The notes below the pieces were generated by a model that saw only the letters and a program-made list of their open reading frames with translations, did no database searches and was not told the DNA's origin. The position numbers were made by a program, and so were the translations under genes. Below are positions 19,844-27,867 of a stretch of DNA of 64,000 nt, piece after piece. The stretch spans positions 1-64,000 of the forward strand of contig CAMDSH010000002.1 of the NCBI GenBank assembly GCA_945907045.1, given 5' to 3'. How positions within the stretch are numbered: the stretch's first letter is position 1; each line of letters opens with the position of its first letter. Source of the stretch: Rhizobium sp. Q54. Lineage in GTDB: Bacteria > Pseudomonadota > Alphaproteobacteria > Rhizobiales > Xanthobacteraceae.

Positions 19844-20767
19844 TTACGGATGGGGGGAGGACCGCGCCATGGCCATCAGTCCGGCGCGCGTTTCAACTTT
19901 TGGACGCCAGCCGGCGGCGATCAGTTTGCGCGGATCGGCAATAAGATTGCCGCCGAGTCGTTGCCATACATCTTTGCGGCCCAACAGCGACAGGGCGATT
20001 TCGAATAATTTAGGCGGGACGGACAGCAAGCGGGGCGGGCGGTCTAATGCCTGACGCAATGCCGCTACGATTTCCGCCAGCGTGAGCGCGGCAGGGTCGG
20101 CAAGCACATAAGTCTCGTTGCGGGTGGATGGCGTTTCCATCGCGAAGGCGATTGCGGCGACGAGATTGCCGAGGGCGAGCCACGAGCGGCGGTTATCGAA
20201 CGCGCCGAAGGGGAGCGGCCACGGCGACGCAGCGAGACGCATGAGGCTCGCCAGATTTCCCTTCACGCCATCGCCGCAAACCAGAACGGGGCGGAAGATC
20301 GTGAACGGTATTCCGGCGGAACGCACGGCGTCTTCGGCGGCGAGCTTGGAGCGGCCATAAGCGTCCGTCGGTTGTGGCGCGCTGGCTTCGGTAATGATGC
20401 CTTCGGCGGCAGGGCCGGTTTGCGCGCGGATCGAAGAGATAAAGACGAAATGCTTCACGCCGGAACTGGTAGCGGCTTGCGCAAGTCCGGCGGTCGCTGT
20501 GCGATTGACGCGGTCGTAGATAGCTTCCGCGATGCCGGGGCCTGCGTGAGCGATACCGGCGAGATGCACGACGACGTCGATATCCGTCATCATCGCGCGC
20601 GCATCGAATGTTTCACGAAAATCCGGCGAGCGTACAATTTCGACGCTGGATGGGAACGAAACCGCCTCGCGTGTCAGTGCGCGCACCTTATGTCCGCTTT
20701 GCGCGAGCGCCGCGGCCAGCGGACGGCCGATGAAACCCGATGCCCCGGTGACGAGGACGCGCGTCAA
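19844..20767 (-). CDS. NAD-dependent epimerase/dehydratase, WbpV/WbpK-like
   Basis: A 307-residue extended SDR protein. It has the N-terminal VTGASGFIGRPLAAALAQSG, a serine region in FISSIRAQTG, and the YxxxK pair in YGRSKLAAE. It is the last gene of the long - strand operon, and its ATG overlaps the stop of the WecA-like gene. In other O-antigen loci an SDR paired with a WbpL-type transferase makes UDP-QuiNAc or UDP-FucNAc for the first unit sugar. That pairing is the basis for the suggested role. Confidence 0.8.
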   Translation of the reverse strand: MTRVLVTGASGFIGRPLAAALAQSGHKVRALTREAVSFPSSVEIVRSPDFRETFDARAMMTDIDVVVHLAGIAHAGPGIAEAIYDRVNRTATAGLAQAATSSGVKHFVFISSIRAQTGPAAEGIITEASAPQPTDAYGRSKLAAEDAVRSAGIPFTIFRPVLVCGDGVKGNLASLMRLAASPWPLPFGAFDNRRSWLALGNLVAAIAFAMETPSTRNETYVLADPAALTLAEIVAALRQALDRPPRLLSVPPKLFEIALSLLGRKDVWQRLGGNLIADPRKLIAAGWRPKVETRAGLMAMARSSPHP

Positions 20768-21786
20768 TGTTTGCTCCGGCTAAAGCTCCAGAGCAGCGCG
20801 CCGACCAGCGCTGCGCCCGCGATCAGCGCGCCGATGTGCAGCCACATCACAGGACGCGATAGCGTCAGCATCGCGAGCGCCACGAGCGCGGCGTTCACCG
20901 CGAAGACGCGGGCGATGATTCCATAAACCGGAAAACCGGCATCCATCGCGCGCTGATAAAAATGCGAACGGTGCGCGCGCAAGACCTGCTCGCCTTTCGC
21001 CAGACGGCGGAGCATCGTGACGGTTGCGTCGGCGAGATAATAGAGCGGCAGCAGCAGCGCCGCCGCGATGTGGCCCCCGCCTGCCAGCAGGACGAGCAGC
21101 CAGCCAAGCAACAGTCCGATCGGGAGGCTGCCGACATCGCCGAGAAAAAGCTTTGCTACCGGCCGGTTGAACGGCGCAAAGCCGAGCATGGCGCCGCCCA
21201 GCGCGAGCGCGGCCACGGTGGCATCGGAAGGCAGCGCGCCCATCAAGCCTGCGAGCACGAGCCCGGCGCTGACCGGCACGGTTTCAGCGACTGTCATCCA
21301 GTCGATGCCATCCATGAAATTGACGAGGTTCACGAACCACAGGCCGCTTAGCAGAAGCAACGCGCGCTCGATCCACCAGGGCATCACGTGGAAAATGCGA
21401 AGCTCCGGCGGCAGCGCGGCAATGACCACGCCGACGGCGATGGCTTGCAGCAGTAGGCGGGGAATGACCTCCAGCGCATAGATGTCGTCGGTGACACCGA
21501 CGATGGCAAGGCCGGCGGCGGCGGCCAGCACGACGGCAAGCCGCGCGGGGTCGCCACCCGAGGGCGCAAGAACAATTGCGGCTGTTATCACAACTATGGC
21601 GGCCGCCATCACCGCGATGCCGCCGCCTTGCGGCGTCGGTTCGCGATGTGAAGAGCGCCGGTTCGGGCGCGCTAGCGCATAGCGTTTCAACCATGGCTGC
21701 AGCAGCACGATCAAAACCGCGCACAGTACGGCTGCCGCTATTACGACCCACAATCCCGCAATGCCTCCGATCGATCCGAAATTCAT
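20764..21786 (-). CDS. Undecaprenyl-phosphate sugar-1-phosphate transferase, WecA/WbpL family
   Basis: A 340-residue polytopic membrane protein of the MraY/WecA family with about ten helices. It has the metal-binding acidic motifs TDDIYALEV, NFMDGIDW and FLGDVGSLPIG. It starts O-antigen unit synthesis by moving an N-acetyl-6-deoxyhexosamine or GlcNAc phosphate from the UDP-sugar to undecaprenyl phosphate. The start MNFGSIGG lies 16 bases after the GT4 stop. A longer in-frame start would lie within the GT4 gene. The partner SDR downstream hints at UDP-QuiNAc or FucNAc as substrate. Confidence 0.87.
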   Translation of the reverse strand: MNFGSIGGIAGLWVVIAAAVLCAVLIVLLQPWLKRYALARPNRRSSHREPTPQGGGIAVMAAAIVVITAAIVLAPSGGDPARLAVVLAAAAGLAIVGVTDDIYALEVIPRLLLQAIAVGVVIAALPPELRIFHVMPWWIERALLLLSGLWFVNLVNFMDGIDWMTVAETVPVSAGLVLAGLMGALPSDATVAALALGGAMLGFAPFNRPVAKLFLGDVGSLPIGLLLGWLLVLLAGGGHIAAALLLPLYYLADATVTMLRRLAKGEQVLRAHRSHFYQRAMDAGFPVYGIIARVFAVNAALVALAMLTLSRPVMWLHIGALIAGAALVGALLWSFSRSKH

Positions 21787-21802
21787 TACTCGCTTCCGTT
21801 TT

Positions 21803-22945
21803 TCATCTCGCGTGCGCCAGCAGCCGATCGTAAAGCGCGACCGTCTGGCGTCCAATGACATCGGCCCCAAATTTTTCGACTACGAGGCTGCGTGCGGCGG
21901 CGCCGTAATGCGCGCGCAGCTTCGGGGATGCCGCTAGCGTCGCGATCGCGTCTGCAAGCGCTGCAGCGTCGTCCACCGGCACCAGCAGCCCCGTTGTGCC
22001 GGGCAGGACGACTTCGCGGCAGCCGGGAACGTCGGCAGCGATCATGGCCCGGCCGCAGGCCGCGGCTTCCAGCAGCGCTTTCGGCAAGCCTTCGCGGCGC
22101 GAGGGCAGCACCGCGATGTGCGCGCTCGCCCAAACTTTCGTAATCGGCTCAACGTGGCCAAGCATCGAGATGCCGTCTTCGCGGCCCCAATCGGCGATTT
22201 CCTTCTCGCTGATCGAAGCGGGATTGGCCGCGTCCGGCGTGCCGGCAAGACGCAGTTCGATTTTCATTCCGCGTGTTCGCAACAACCGGTGCGCCTCGAC
22301 CAGCGCGCGGACGCCTTTGTCTTCGAGCAGCCGCCCGACATAAGCCGCAACGGGCGGGCCGTCCGGCTCAGGCAATGGCTGCAACGTCTTGGTATCGACG
22401 CCTGAGCCGGGGATCAGCGCGATATGACTTTCGGGAATTCCCAGCGCGAGAAGCGTTTCGCGGTCGTCGGGGTTTTGCACCAGCGCGGCGCTGTTGTTGC
22501 GGGTGAAAAGAATCCGAAGCAGGCCCCCGGCGAAAAATCGCAACAGGCGAGCTTTCAAATCCTTGGCGATGAAGGTGTAACCGAAGCCCGTCATTGCATT
22601 CACGAGCGCCACTCGTTTCCCGAGCGCGGCCAGCGATCCGAAAACGGAAGCCTGCAAAGCAACGTGATGGCAAATCGCCGGTGAAATGGCGCGGTGGATG
22701 CGGCGCAACGCCGCGACTGTGCGCAGCGCGGCGAGCGGCGAGAGCGTCCCGCGCGCGAACGGAATGGGATGGAGCGTGAAACCTTCGGCTTCTATCGCCG
22801 CCCCGCCTTGCGCGACCCGCGCCGCCACGTGCACCTCGAAGCCTGCGCCGCGCGCCGCGCGCGCCATCGGCAGGCGGTGCGAGAGAAAATACCAGTCTTC
22901 GGAGACGACATAGAGGAGGCGGCGCGGCATGCTTTCTCGTGGCAC
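21803..22945 (-). CDS. Glycosyltransferase family 4
   Basis: A 380-residue GT-B-fold transferase. It has an N-terminal Rossmann domain (LLYVVSEDWYFLSHRLPMARAA), a linker with IPGSGVDTKTLQPLPEPDG, and a nucleotide-sugar motif with the E-x7-E pattern in SRREGLPKALLEAAACGRAM. Homologues act as the second transferase after WbpL-type initiation. The GTG at 22945 has GAGGTG five bases ahead; the ATG at 22930, five codons in, is the alternative. It is separated from the cupin gene by 46 bases. Confidence 0.86.
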   Translation of the reverse strand: MPRESMPRRLLYVVSEDWYFLSHRLPMARAARGAGFEVHVAARVAQGGAAIEAEGFTLHPIPFARGTLSPLAALRTVAALRRIHRAISPAICHHVALQASVFGSLAALGKRVALVNAMTGFGYTFIAKDLKARLLRFFAGGLLRILFTRNNSAALVQNPDDRETLLALGIPESHIALIPGSGVDTKTLQPLPEPDGPPVAAYVGRLLEDKGVRALVEAHRLLRTRGMKIELRLAGTPDAANPASISEKEIADWGREDGISMLGHVEPITKVWASAHIAVLPSRREGLPKALLEAAACGRAMIAADVPGCREVVLPGTTGLLVPVDDAAALADAIATLAASPKLRAHYGAAARSLVVEKFGADVIGRQTVALYDRLLAHAR

Positions 22946-22991
22946 GGCTACACCTCGACCACAATGGTCTTCAACGCGGGCGGCTTAAGGC

Positions 22992-23312
22992 TCACGCCGC
23001 GTATTTATCGCCCTTGATGGACGGCAGCTTGACCACGACGGTGGTGACGTCGGTGATCGCCTTAAACGGCGTGACTTCACCCGGAGCGAGCTTGACGATT
23101 TCGCCGGCGTTGATGCGGTGCCCGCACATTTCGACCGCGCCGTCGAGCACCAGCGTGATTTCGGTGGCGACTTTATGAAAATGCGCGGCCTCGGTATCGC
23201 CGGCCTTGTAACGCTTGACCGCGACTTCCGCTTCGGACGAAGAAAAGACGCTGGGTTTGAAATCGCCGACGAACCAGCCCTTGGTCATGTCGGCAAGCTT
23301 AAACAGTTCCAA
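22992..23312 (-). CDS. Cupin domain protein of a polysaccharide operon
   Basis: A 106-residue single-domain cupin. The metal-site histidines are in AAHFHKVATE, and the second cupin motif lies around VTPFKAITD. It is too small for anything beyond a one-domain barrel; such proteins may be isomerases, epimerases or ligand sensors. I chose the TTG at 23312 (protein opening MELFKLADMTKGW) because a GGGGGACGAAAG stretch precedes it and a shorter ATG start would cut the first strand. It overlaps the end of the tandem nucleotidyltransferase gene by 14 bases. The reaction is unknown. Confidence 0.72.
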   Translation of the reverse strand: MELFKLADMTKGWFVGDFKPSVFSSSEAEVAVKRYKAGDTEAAHFHKVATEITLVLDGAVEMCGHRINAGEIVKLAPGEVTPFKAITDVTTVVVKLPSIKGDKYAA

Positions 23313-24813
23313 CTTTCGTCCCCCGCAGGTGTTGAAGATATTTTTCCAGATCCTCGGGGACACCCAGGCCGTGCATCGCGGTGCGCGGAATTTCGTAAAC
23401 CCCGATCTTGAGGCCCTGCGCGATCATGTAGTTGTAAACGGGGCAGGTGTAGAACTCGTTATTGACGCGGTCGTTGTGCGCGATCATGTCCATCGCGGCG
23501 TCGAGGAAGTAGCCGCCTTTGGCGAAGAAGTAAATTCCGACCGTGGCCAGATCGGAGATCGCGACCTTCTCCTTGGTCTCGGCGACGAGACCGGCGGCGT
23601 TCGTGCGCGCATAGGACCACTTCGGGCTGCGGCCGGGCTCGCGGAAAACAAGAATGGAGCCATCGAGATTGCGGTTGAAGCAGTCGTCGATAAATTCCTT
23701 GCAGTCGAAATCGACAATCTGATCGCAGTTGGCGATAAGCAGCGGCGCGTTACGTTCAATCTCGCGCTGCGCCAGCAGCACAGTGCAGGCCGTGCCTTCT
23801 GTCGTCTGATCGACGCTGACCATACGGATGCGGCTCGCCTCGTTGGTCAGGGTTTCGACCAGCTTGGGCTCGGCGCGAAGATGTTCGCCGCGCGCGACCA
23901 GCACGGTGTTGAAATTGGTGAAATTGAGATTTTCGAGCACGCGCCGGATCATCGGCTTGCCGGCGACATCGATGAACGGCTTTGGATGCTTGTAGCCCGC
24001 GCGAGCGAAGCGCTGGCCTTCGCCGGCCATCGGCACGACGAGAACGGGGCGTGCCGCCGGCGGCGGTCCGGCGGCGCGGTCGGCGAACAGCGTTTCTTCG
24101 TACTCGACGATTTTCTGCGGGCTGTAGAGCGGATGATAGGCACTCGGCGGGATTTGATGGTGTCCGAGATTTTTGCCCGCGAGGATCATCTCGTTGAGCG
24201 CCTGCGAGATGAAGAACGAGCCCTGATAAGGATTGTCGTTGAGCAGCACGCGTTTCGCGCTTTCGATGAAATCGCTGCCGCGGCGGAAATAGTAAAACCC
24301 CGCGATGCCGAGGCGGCTGATGACCTGCTTTTCTTCCGTCGCGATGATCCGCGCGTTTTCGTCGATACGAATGTAGGAGAAGCGCGGGTGCGTGGAGTCG
24401 AAGGTAATCACCGCGCCATCGAGCCGCCGGGCGCGGAAATCCGCGACGATCTCCTCAAGATTCGGAAGGATGACCTGATCGCTGTTGGAGATCACCAGTT
24501 CTTCATCCGGGTCGATATGATCGATCGCCATCAAACAGGAGCAGACCGCGCCTTGCGTCGGCGCTTTCAGCCGTACGACTGCCATGCCGCGCCCTTGCGT
24601 GATGACTTTCAGCACGTTGTCGAGGCTGAACAGGCGGCAATCTTCGTTCTGCACGACGAAGGTAAACCGGGCATCCGCGCCGGCGCTCATCAAACGTTTT
24701 AGCGTGTGCTCGATCAGCGGCGAGCCGGCGATGTCGATCAGCGGTTTTGGAAAAATATACTCCCCTTCGGGGAAGTATTTGTCGCGGCCCGCGATGGGAA
24801 CGAGGATGTTCAA
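23299..24813 (-). CDS. Tandem (two-domain) sugar/alditol-phosphate nucleotidyltransferase
   Basis: A 504-residue protein made of two nucleotidyltransferase domains in a row. The first (about 1-240) opens NILVPIAGRDKYFPEGEYIF and carries PKPLIDIAGSPLIEHTL and NSDQ. The second (about 256-500) opens VVPMAGEGQRFARAGYKH and carries PKPFIDVAGKPMIRRVL and NCDQ. Both keep the PKP substrate motif and the metal-binding NxDQ. Only the second has a canonical GxGxRF loop; in the first the loop is longer and altered. The TTG start at 24813 overlaps the HAD stop (TTGA), with GGGAG upstream. Neighbours suggest it activates a small phosphate ester or sugar phosphate with CTP or UTP, but the substrate is unknown. 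Confidence 0.78.
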   Translation of the reverse strand: MNILVPIAGRDKYFPEGEYIFPKPLIDIAGSPLIEHTLKRLMSAGADARFTFVVQNEDCRLFSLDNVLKVITQGRGMAVVRLKAPTQGAVCSCLMAIDHIDPDEELVISNSDQVILPNLEEIVADFRARRLDGAVITFDSTHPRFSYIRIDENARIIATEEKQVISRLGIAGFYYFRRGSDFIESAKRVLLNDNPYQGSFFISQALNEMILAGKNLGHHQIPPSAYHPLYSPQKIVEYEETLFADRAAGPPPAARPVLVVPMAGEGQRFARAGYKHPKPFIDVAGKPMIRRVLENLNFTNFNTVLVARGEHLRAEPKLVETLTNEASRIRMVSVDQTTEGTACTVLLAQREIERNAPLLIANCDQIVDFDCKEFIDDCFNRNLDGSILVFREPGRSPKWSYARTNAAGLVAETKEKVAISDLATVGIYFFAKGGYFLDAAMDMIAHNDRVNNEFYTCPVYNYMIAQGLKIGVYEIPRTAMHGLGVPEDLEKYLQHLRGTKVGTV

Positions 24814-25451
24814 CGCACCATCTCCCGCTCGACCAGTTTCAGCCGCTCGGCGATGCGCTCGTAAGTCGCGTCGTTCGGATCGGCGACAACGAGAACCTCG
24901 ACGCCGGCGGAATTCGCCGACGCGATGCCATTGGCGTTGTCCTCTATCGCAAGGCATTCGTGCGGCGCAAGCCCCATGCGGCGCGCGGCCTCGATGTAAA
25001 TGTCGGGCGACGGTTTCGGATTGACGATATCTTCGTTCGACAATGTGAATTCAAAAAAATCGCCGATGCTGGCGGAGCGCGTCATCTCGTTGACGGAGTC
25101 GCGCACCGAATTGGAGCAGAGCGCCAGCCGGAATCCTTCGCGCTTCAATCGCGAGAGCATATAGCGATGATGGAAGACGGGGCGGCAATGCGTGCTGATT
25201 TTGCTTTGCGTGTGCTTTTGTTTGAGATCGTGGATTAGGTCATGCAGGCCGGCGGGCAGGCCGAGCGTTTCCGAGAGGATCACGAGTTTTTGCCGCGTCG
25301 ACAATCCATCGAAGGTGGCGAGATGTGCGTCGCGGCTGATCGGCATTCCGAACGGCGCGAGCGCGGCGTTGAGCGCTTCGAAATGCAGGTCCCTGGCGTC
25401 GATCAACACGCCGTCCATGTCGAAGAAAATCGCTTTAATCTTCGCCATCAA
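24810..25451 (-). CDS. HAD-superfamily phosphatase/phosphomutase (subfamily IA)
   Basis: A 213-residue HAD hydrolase. The nucleophile motif is FFDMDGVLID at residues 9-18, a helical cap follows, and the third motif is in CLAIEDNANGIASANSAG. The size and cap fit beta-phosphoglucomutase, phosphatase or glycerol-phosphatase types. It overlaps the GDPD-like gene upstream by 17 bases and the tandem nucleotidyltransferase downstream by four, so it is part of the same module. It probably prepares or removes a phosphate from the compound activated by the nucleotidyltransferase. Confidence 0.8.
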   Translation of the reverse strand: MMAKIKAIFFDMDGVLIDARDLHFEALNAALAPFGMPISRDAHLATFDGLSTRQKLVILSETLGLPAGLHDLIHDLKQKHTQSKISTHCRPVFHHRYMLSRLKREGFRLALCSNSVRDSVNEMTRSASIGDFFEFTLSNEDIVNPKPSPDIYIEAARRMGLAPHECLAIEDNANGIASANSAGVEVLVVADPNDATYERIAERLKLVEREMVR

Positions 25452-26091
25452 AGTAGGTCCTGGCTTCGGCGGGATGGTCGGTGCAGATCATGAGTTGATC
25501 CGCCCGGCCTTGGCTACGCAGGCCGTTTGCGGCCTCTCGCCAGTTCTTCCACGCGATCGACTTATCCCGTCCGTGTAATTCCGGCGACACCAGCGCTACC
25601 CGGCGTCCAGCGTCGATATGCTTAAGAATCGTGCCCTTGTTTATCCAGTCCTGGAAGAAGCAATCAAGCCAAACTCCCGCAGCCTGGTTAACGTAGGCGG
25701 GGGCCGGTTCCAGCTCGCTTTCGCGCGTAAAACAGGGCATTTCCAGCTGAAAATAGCCCAGAGCGTCCGGAACGGCCATATCGAACAGGAAGTATTTCTC
25801 CGGCCCGATATGCCGGTCGGCCAAGGCTTTTTGGACTTTTTCCTGCAATCCGTCCGATTTTACGTTGAGCGCCAGCGTATGGGCCGATCCAGTTTCCACA
25901 TACATATCCAGGAATTGTTCGAGCGCCGGGGCGGTCCCCGTTGGCGGGTCGTGGCTGATGACGACGCGGCCATCGTGGTCGCGCAAGTCGGTTTCGATGC
26001 CGAAACCTTGCGTCAGCGCCTCACGCAGCGCGCCAAGACTGTTTTTCTCGGCGGCCGTGCGCCAAAGCCCGCGATGCGCCAGGACGATCAT
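25435..26091 (-). CDS. Glycerophosphodiester phosphodiesterase-like TIM-barrel protein
   Basis: A 218-residue single-domain protein of the PLC-like phosphodiesterase superfamily. The GDPD catalytic pattern is visible: H6 and R7 in AHRG, E33 and D35 in IETDL, H47 and D48 in ISHD. The usual ENT motif reads KNS here. It has no signal peptide, so it is cytoplasmic. The position between a carbamoyltransferase and a HAD/nucleotidyltransferase pair is not that of a phospholipid-degrading enzyme. It may hydrolyse or transfer a phosphodiester in nucleotide-sugar chemistry. The exact reaction is not known. Confidence 0.72.
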   Translation of the reverse strand: MIVLAHRGLWRTAAEKNSLGALREALTQGFGIETDLRDHDGRVVISHDPPTGTAPALEQFLDMYVETGSAHTLALNVKSDGLQEKVQKALADRHIGPEKYFLFDMAVPDALGYFQLEMPCFTRESELEPAPAYVNQAAGVWLDCFFQDWINKGTILKHIDAGRRVALVSPELHGRDKSIAWKNWREAANGLRSQGRADQLMICTDHPAEARTYFDGED

Positions 26092-26105
26092 GAACTATCT
26101 CTCGA

Positions 26106-27857
26106 CTATTTCTTGCGGATGAGAAACGAACCGAGTGCGAGATTTTTCAGTCCGGATTTTTTTAGCGTGAACAGCGCCTGCTCCGGCGTCGCCACCAGCG
26201 GATAGCCATGCAGATTCAGGCTGGTATTGAGTACGGCGCCGACGCCCGTGATCTCGCTAAAATGCTGGATCAGGGAATAATATTTCGGATTGGCCTCGCG
26301 CCGCAGCACTTGCGGGCGGACGCTAAAATCGCCGGAATGCATGACCGCGCGCAAGGCCGTCACCGCTTCGGGTTTTATTTCAAACGCCGTGATCATGTAA
26401 GCCGCATCGGTTTTCGCCGGATCGTAGCCTTGCAGATAGCGGTCTGCGAAGGTGTCGAGGATCGTCGGTGCGAACGGCATCCAAAAGTCGCGTGACTTGA
26501 TCTGATCGTTGACCGTGTAAAAGGATTCCATCTGCGAAGGATGCGCAAGTATAGCGCGGTTGCCCAGCGAGCGCGCGCCCCATTCGCCGCGCCCGGCGAA
26601 ACGGGCAACCACTTCGCCCGCCGCGATCATTTCCGCAAGCTTCCGTTCGATATCGGGGGTGCGTTCGACATCGTAATCCTTGCCGGCATCGTTGCTATTG
26701 AGGAAAGTTTCGATCTGCGCGTCGGAATAGTTGTTGCCGAGATAGAGATTTGGCAGTGGCTGCGTGTGCAGTTCATTGCGCGCGGCGAAATCGTATAGCG
26801 CGCCGATAGGGAGGGACTCATCGCCGCATGAGGGGAGAAAATCGGCGTGCGTAACTTCGGGGAGTTCCTGAATCCGCTTGTTCAGTTTCACGTTCATGAA
26901 CACGCCGCCGCCGGTACAGATATTGCCGATCCCGGTCTGGCGTATCGCGGCCCGCACCCAGGCGATTACCATGTCCTCGATCAGTTGTTGCGCGGCGGCC
27001 GCGATGTTGTCGAAGCGCTCGCCGACCGCGTTCTCGACGAGATGGTCATAAAAATGGGCGGTATTGATTGACGATTTGAACGTTAGCGGGTTCGCGGCGT
27101 CGAGCCAGATCGCGGGCGCGAAAACGCGTTCATAGACGTCGCGGAAATATTGCTTGGCGTAAGGCGCAAGGCCCATCACCTTGTATTCGTGCTCCAGCAT
27201 TTTCATCCCGAGGAAACGCGTGGTGGCGGAATAAATCCATCCCAGCGAATGTTCGGCCGGAGACGATGCCAGCCGTCGCCAGTTTCCCAGTGCGTCCACT
27301 GCCGTCACCGTAGAGCTGATGCCGTCGCCTTCGCCGTCCAGCGTGAACACGAGAACGGGGCCGGGCGCCGAACGGTGCGCCGCGTGATACGCCGCGCGCG
27401 CGTGACAAAGATGATGTTCGACGCGCTGCAGTGGTTTGCTGTCGAGTTTGGCGACCTTGAGGCAATCGGCGAGGTAGCGCTCGCCCGCAATTTTCTGCCG
27501 CTGCCGCAGCTGCGTCCGCGCAAAGGCGAAAGGTGCGGGAAAGACTGCCCCCACACTGCGCTCCAATCGCCGCGCCAGCGCGATGACGGGTTGTGTGCTG
27601 TGCTGCCTGTTCTTGCGATCCAGCGTCGTCGCGAAAGCGTCGGGGCGATAGACGATCTTACTGGAGAGCAGAACCTGACCGACGCCGTCCAGATGCCAGC
27701 CGGCGTGCTCGCATAACGCGGCCGCGGCCTCGATGGGAAACGCGCCCGAATTTTTGACGTTGTCGATTTTTTCCTGGCTCAGGACCCCGAGGATCGTGCC
27801 GTCCTGCATGATGGCGGCGGTGGCGTTGTGGCCAAGATGCAGCGCCAAAGCCTTCAT
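26106..27857 (-). CDS. Carbamoyltransferase, NodU/CmcH family
   Basis: A 583-residue two-domain enzyme. The N-terminal Kae1-like ATP/carbamoyladenylate domain (ALHLGHNATAAIM at the start, histidine motif VEHHLCHARAAYHAA, then LDGEGDGISSTV) is followed by a YrdC-like C-terminal domain (FAGRGEWGARSLGNRAILAHP). The family moves a carbamoyl group from carbamoyl phosphate to a sugar or nodulation factor hydroxyl. I chose ATG 27857 (MKALALHLGHN); an earlier in-frame ATG would lie inside the preceding gene. It lies ten bases after that glycosyltransferase gene, so the O-antigen probably carries a carbamoyl decoration. Confidence 0.88.
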   Translation of the reverse strand: MKALALHLGHNATAAIMQDGTILGVLSQEKIDNVKNSGAFPIEAAAALCEHAGWHLDGVGQVLLSSKIVYRPDAFATTLDRKNRQHSTQPVIALARRLERSVGAVFPAPFAFARTQLRQRQKIAGERYLADCLKVAKLDSKPLQRVEHHLCHARAAYHAAHRSAPGPVLVFTLDGEGDGISSTVTAVDALGNWRRLASSPAEHSLGWIYSATTRFLGMKMLEHEYKVMGLAPYAKQYFRDVYERVFAPAIWLDAANPLTFKSSINTAHFYDHLVENAVGERFDNIAAAAQQLIEDMVIAWVRAAIRQTGIGNICTGGGVFMNVKLNKRIQELPEVTHADFLPSCGDESLPIGALYDFAARNELHTQPLPNLYLGNNYSDAQIETFLNSNDAGKDYDVERTPDIERKLAEMIAAGEVVARFAGRGEWGARSLGNRAILAHPSQMESFYTVNDQIKSRDFWMPFAPTILDTFADRYLQGYDPAKTDAAYMITAFEIKPEAVTALRAVMHSGDFSVRPQVLRREANPKYYSLIQHFSEITGVGAVLNTSLNLHGYPLVATPEQALFTLKKSGLKNLALGSFLIRKK

Positions 27858-27867
27858 GGTGTCGGAC

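Noticed and set aside
23215-24702. 495-codon open frame on the + strand
   Set aside because: It lies antisense to the tandem nucleotidyltransferase, whose motifs and operon overlaps are clear. The + strand translation is low in complexity, rich in Asp, Arg and Val, and shows no domain.
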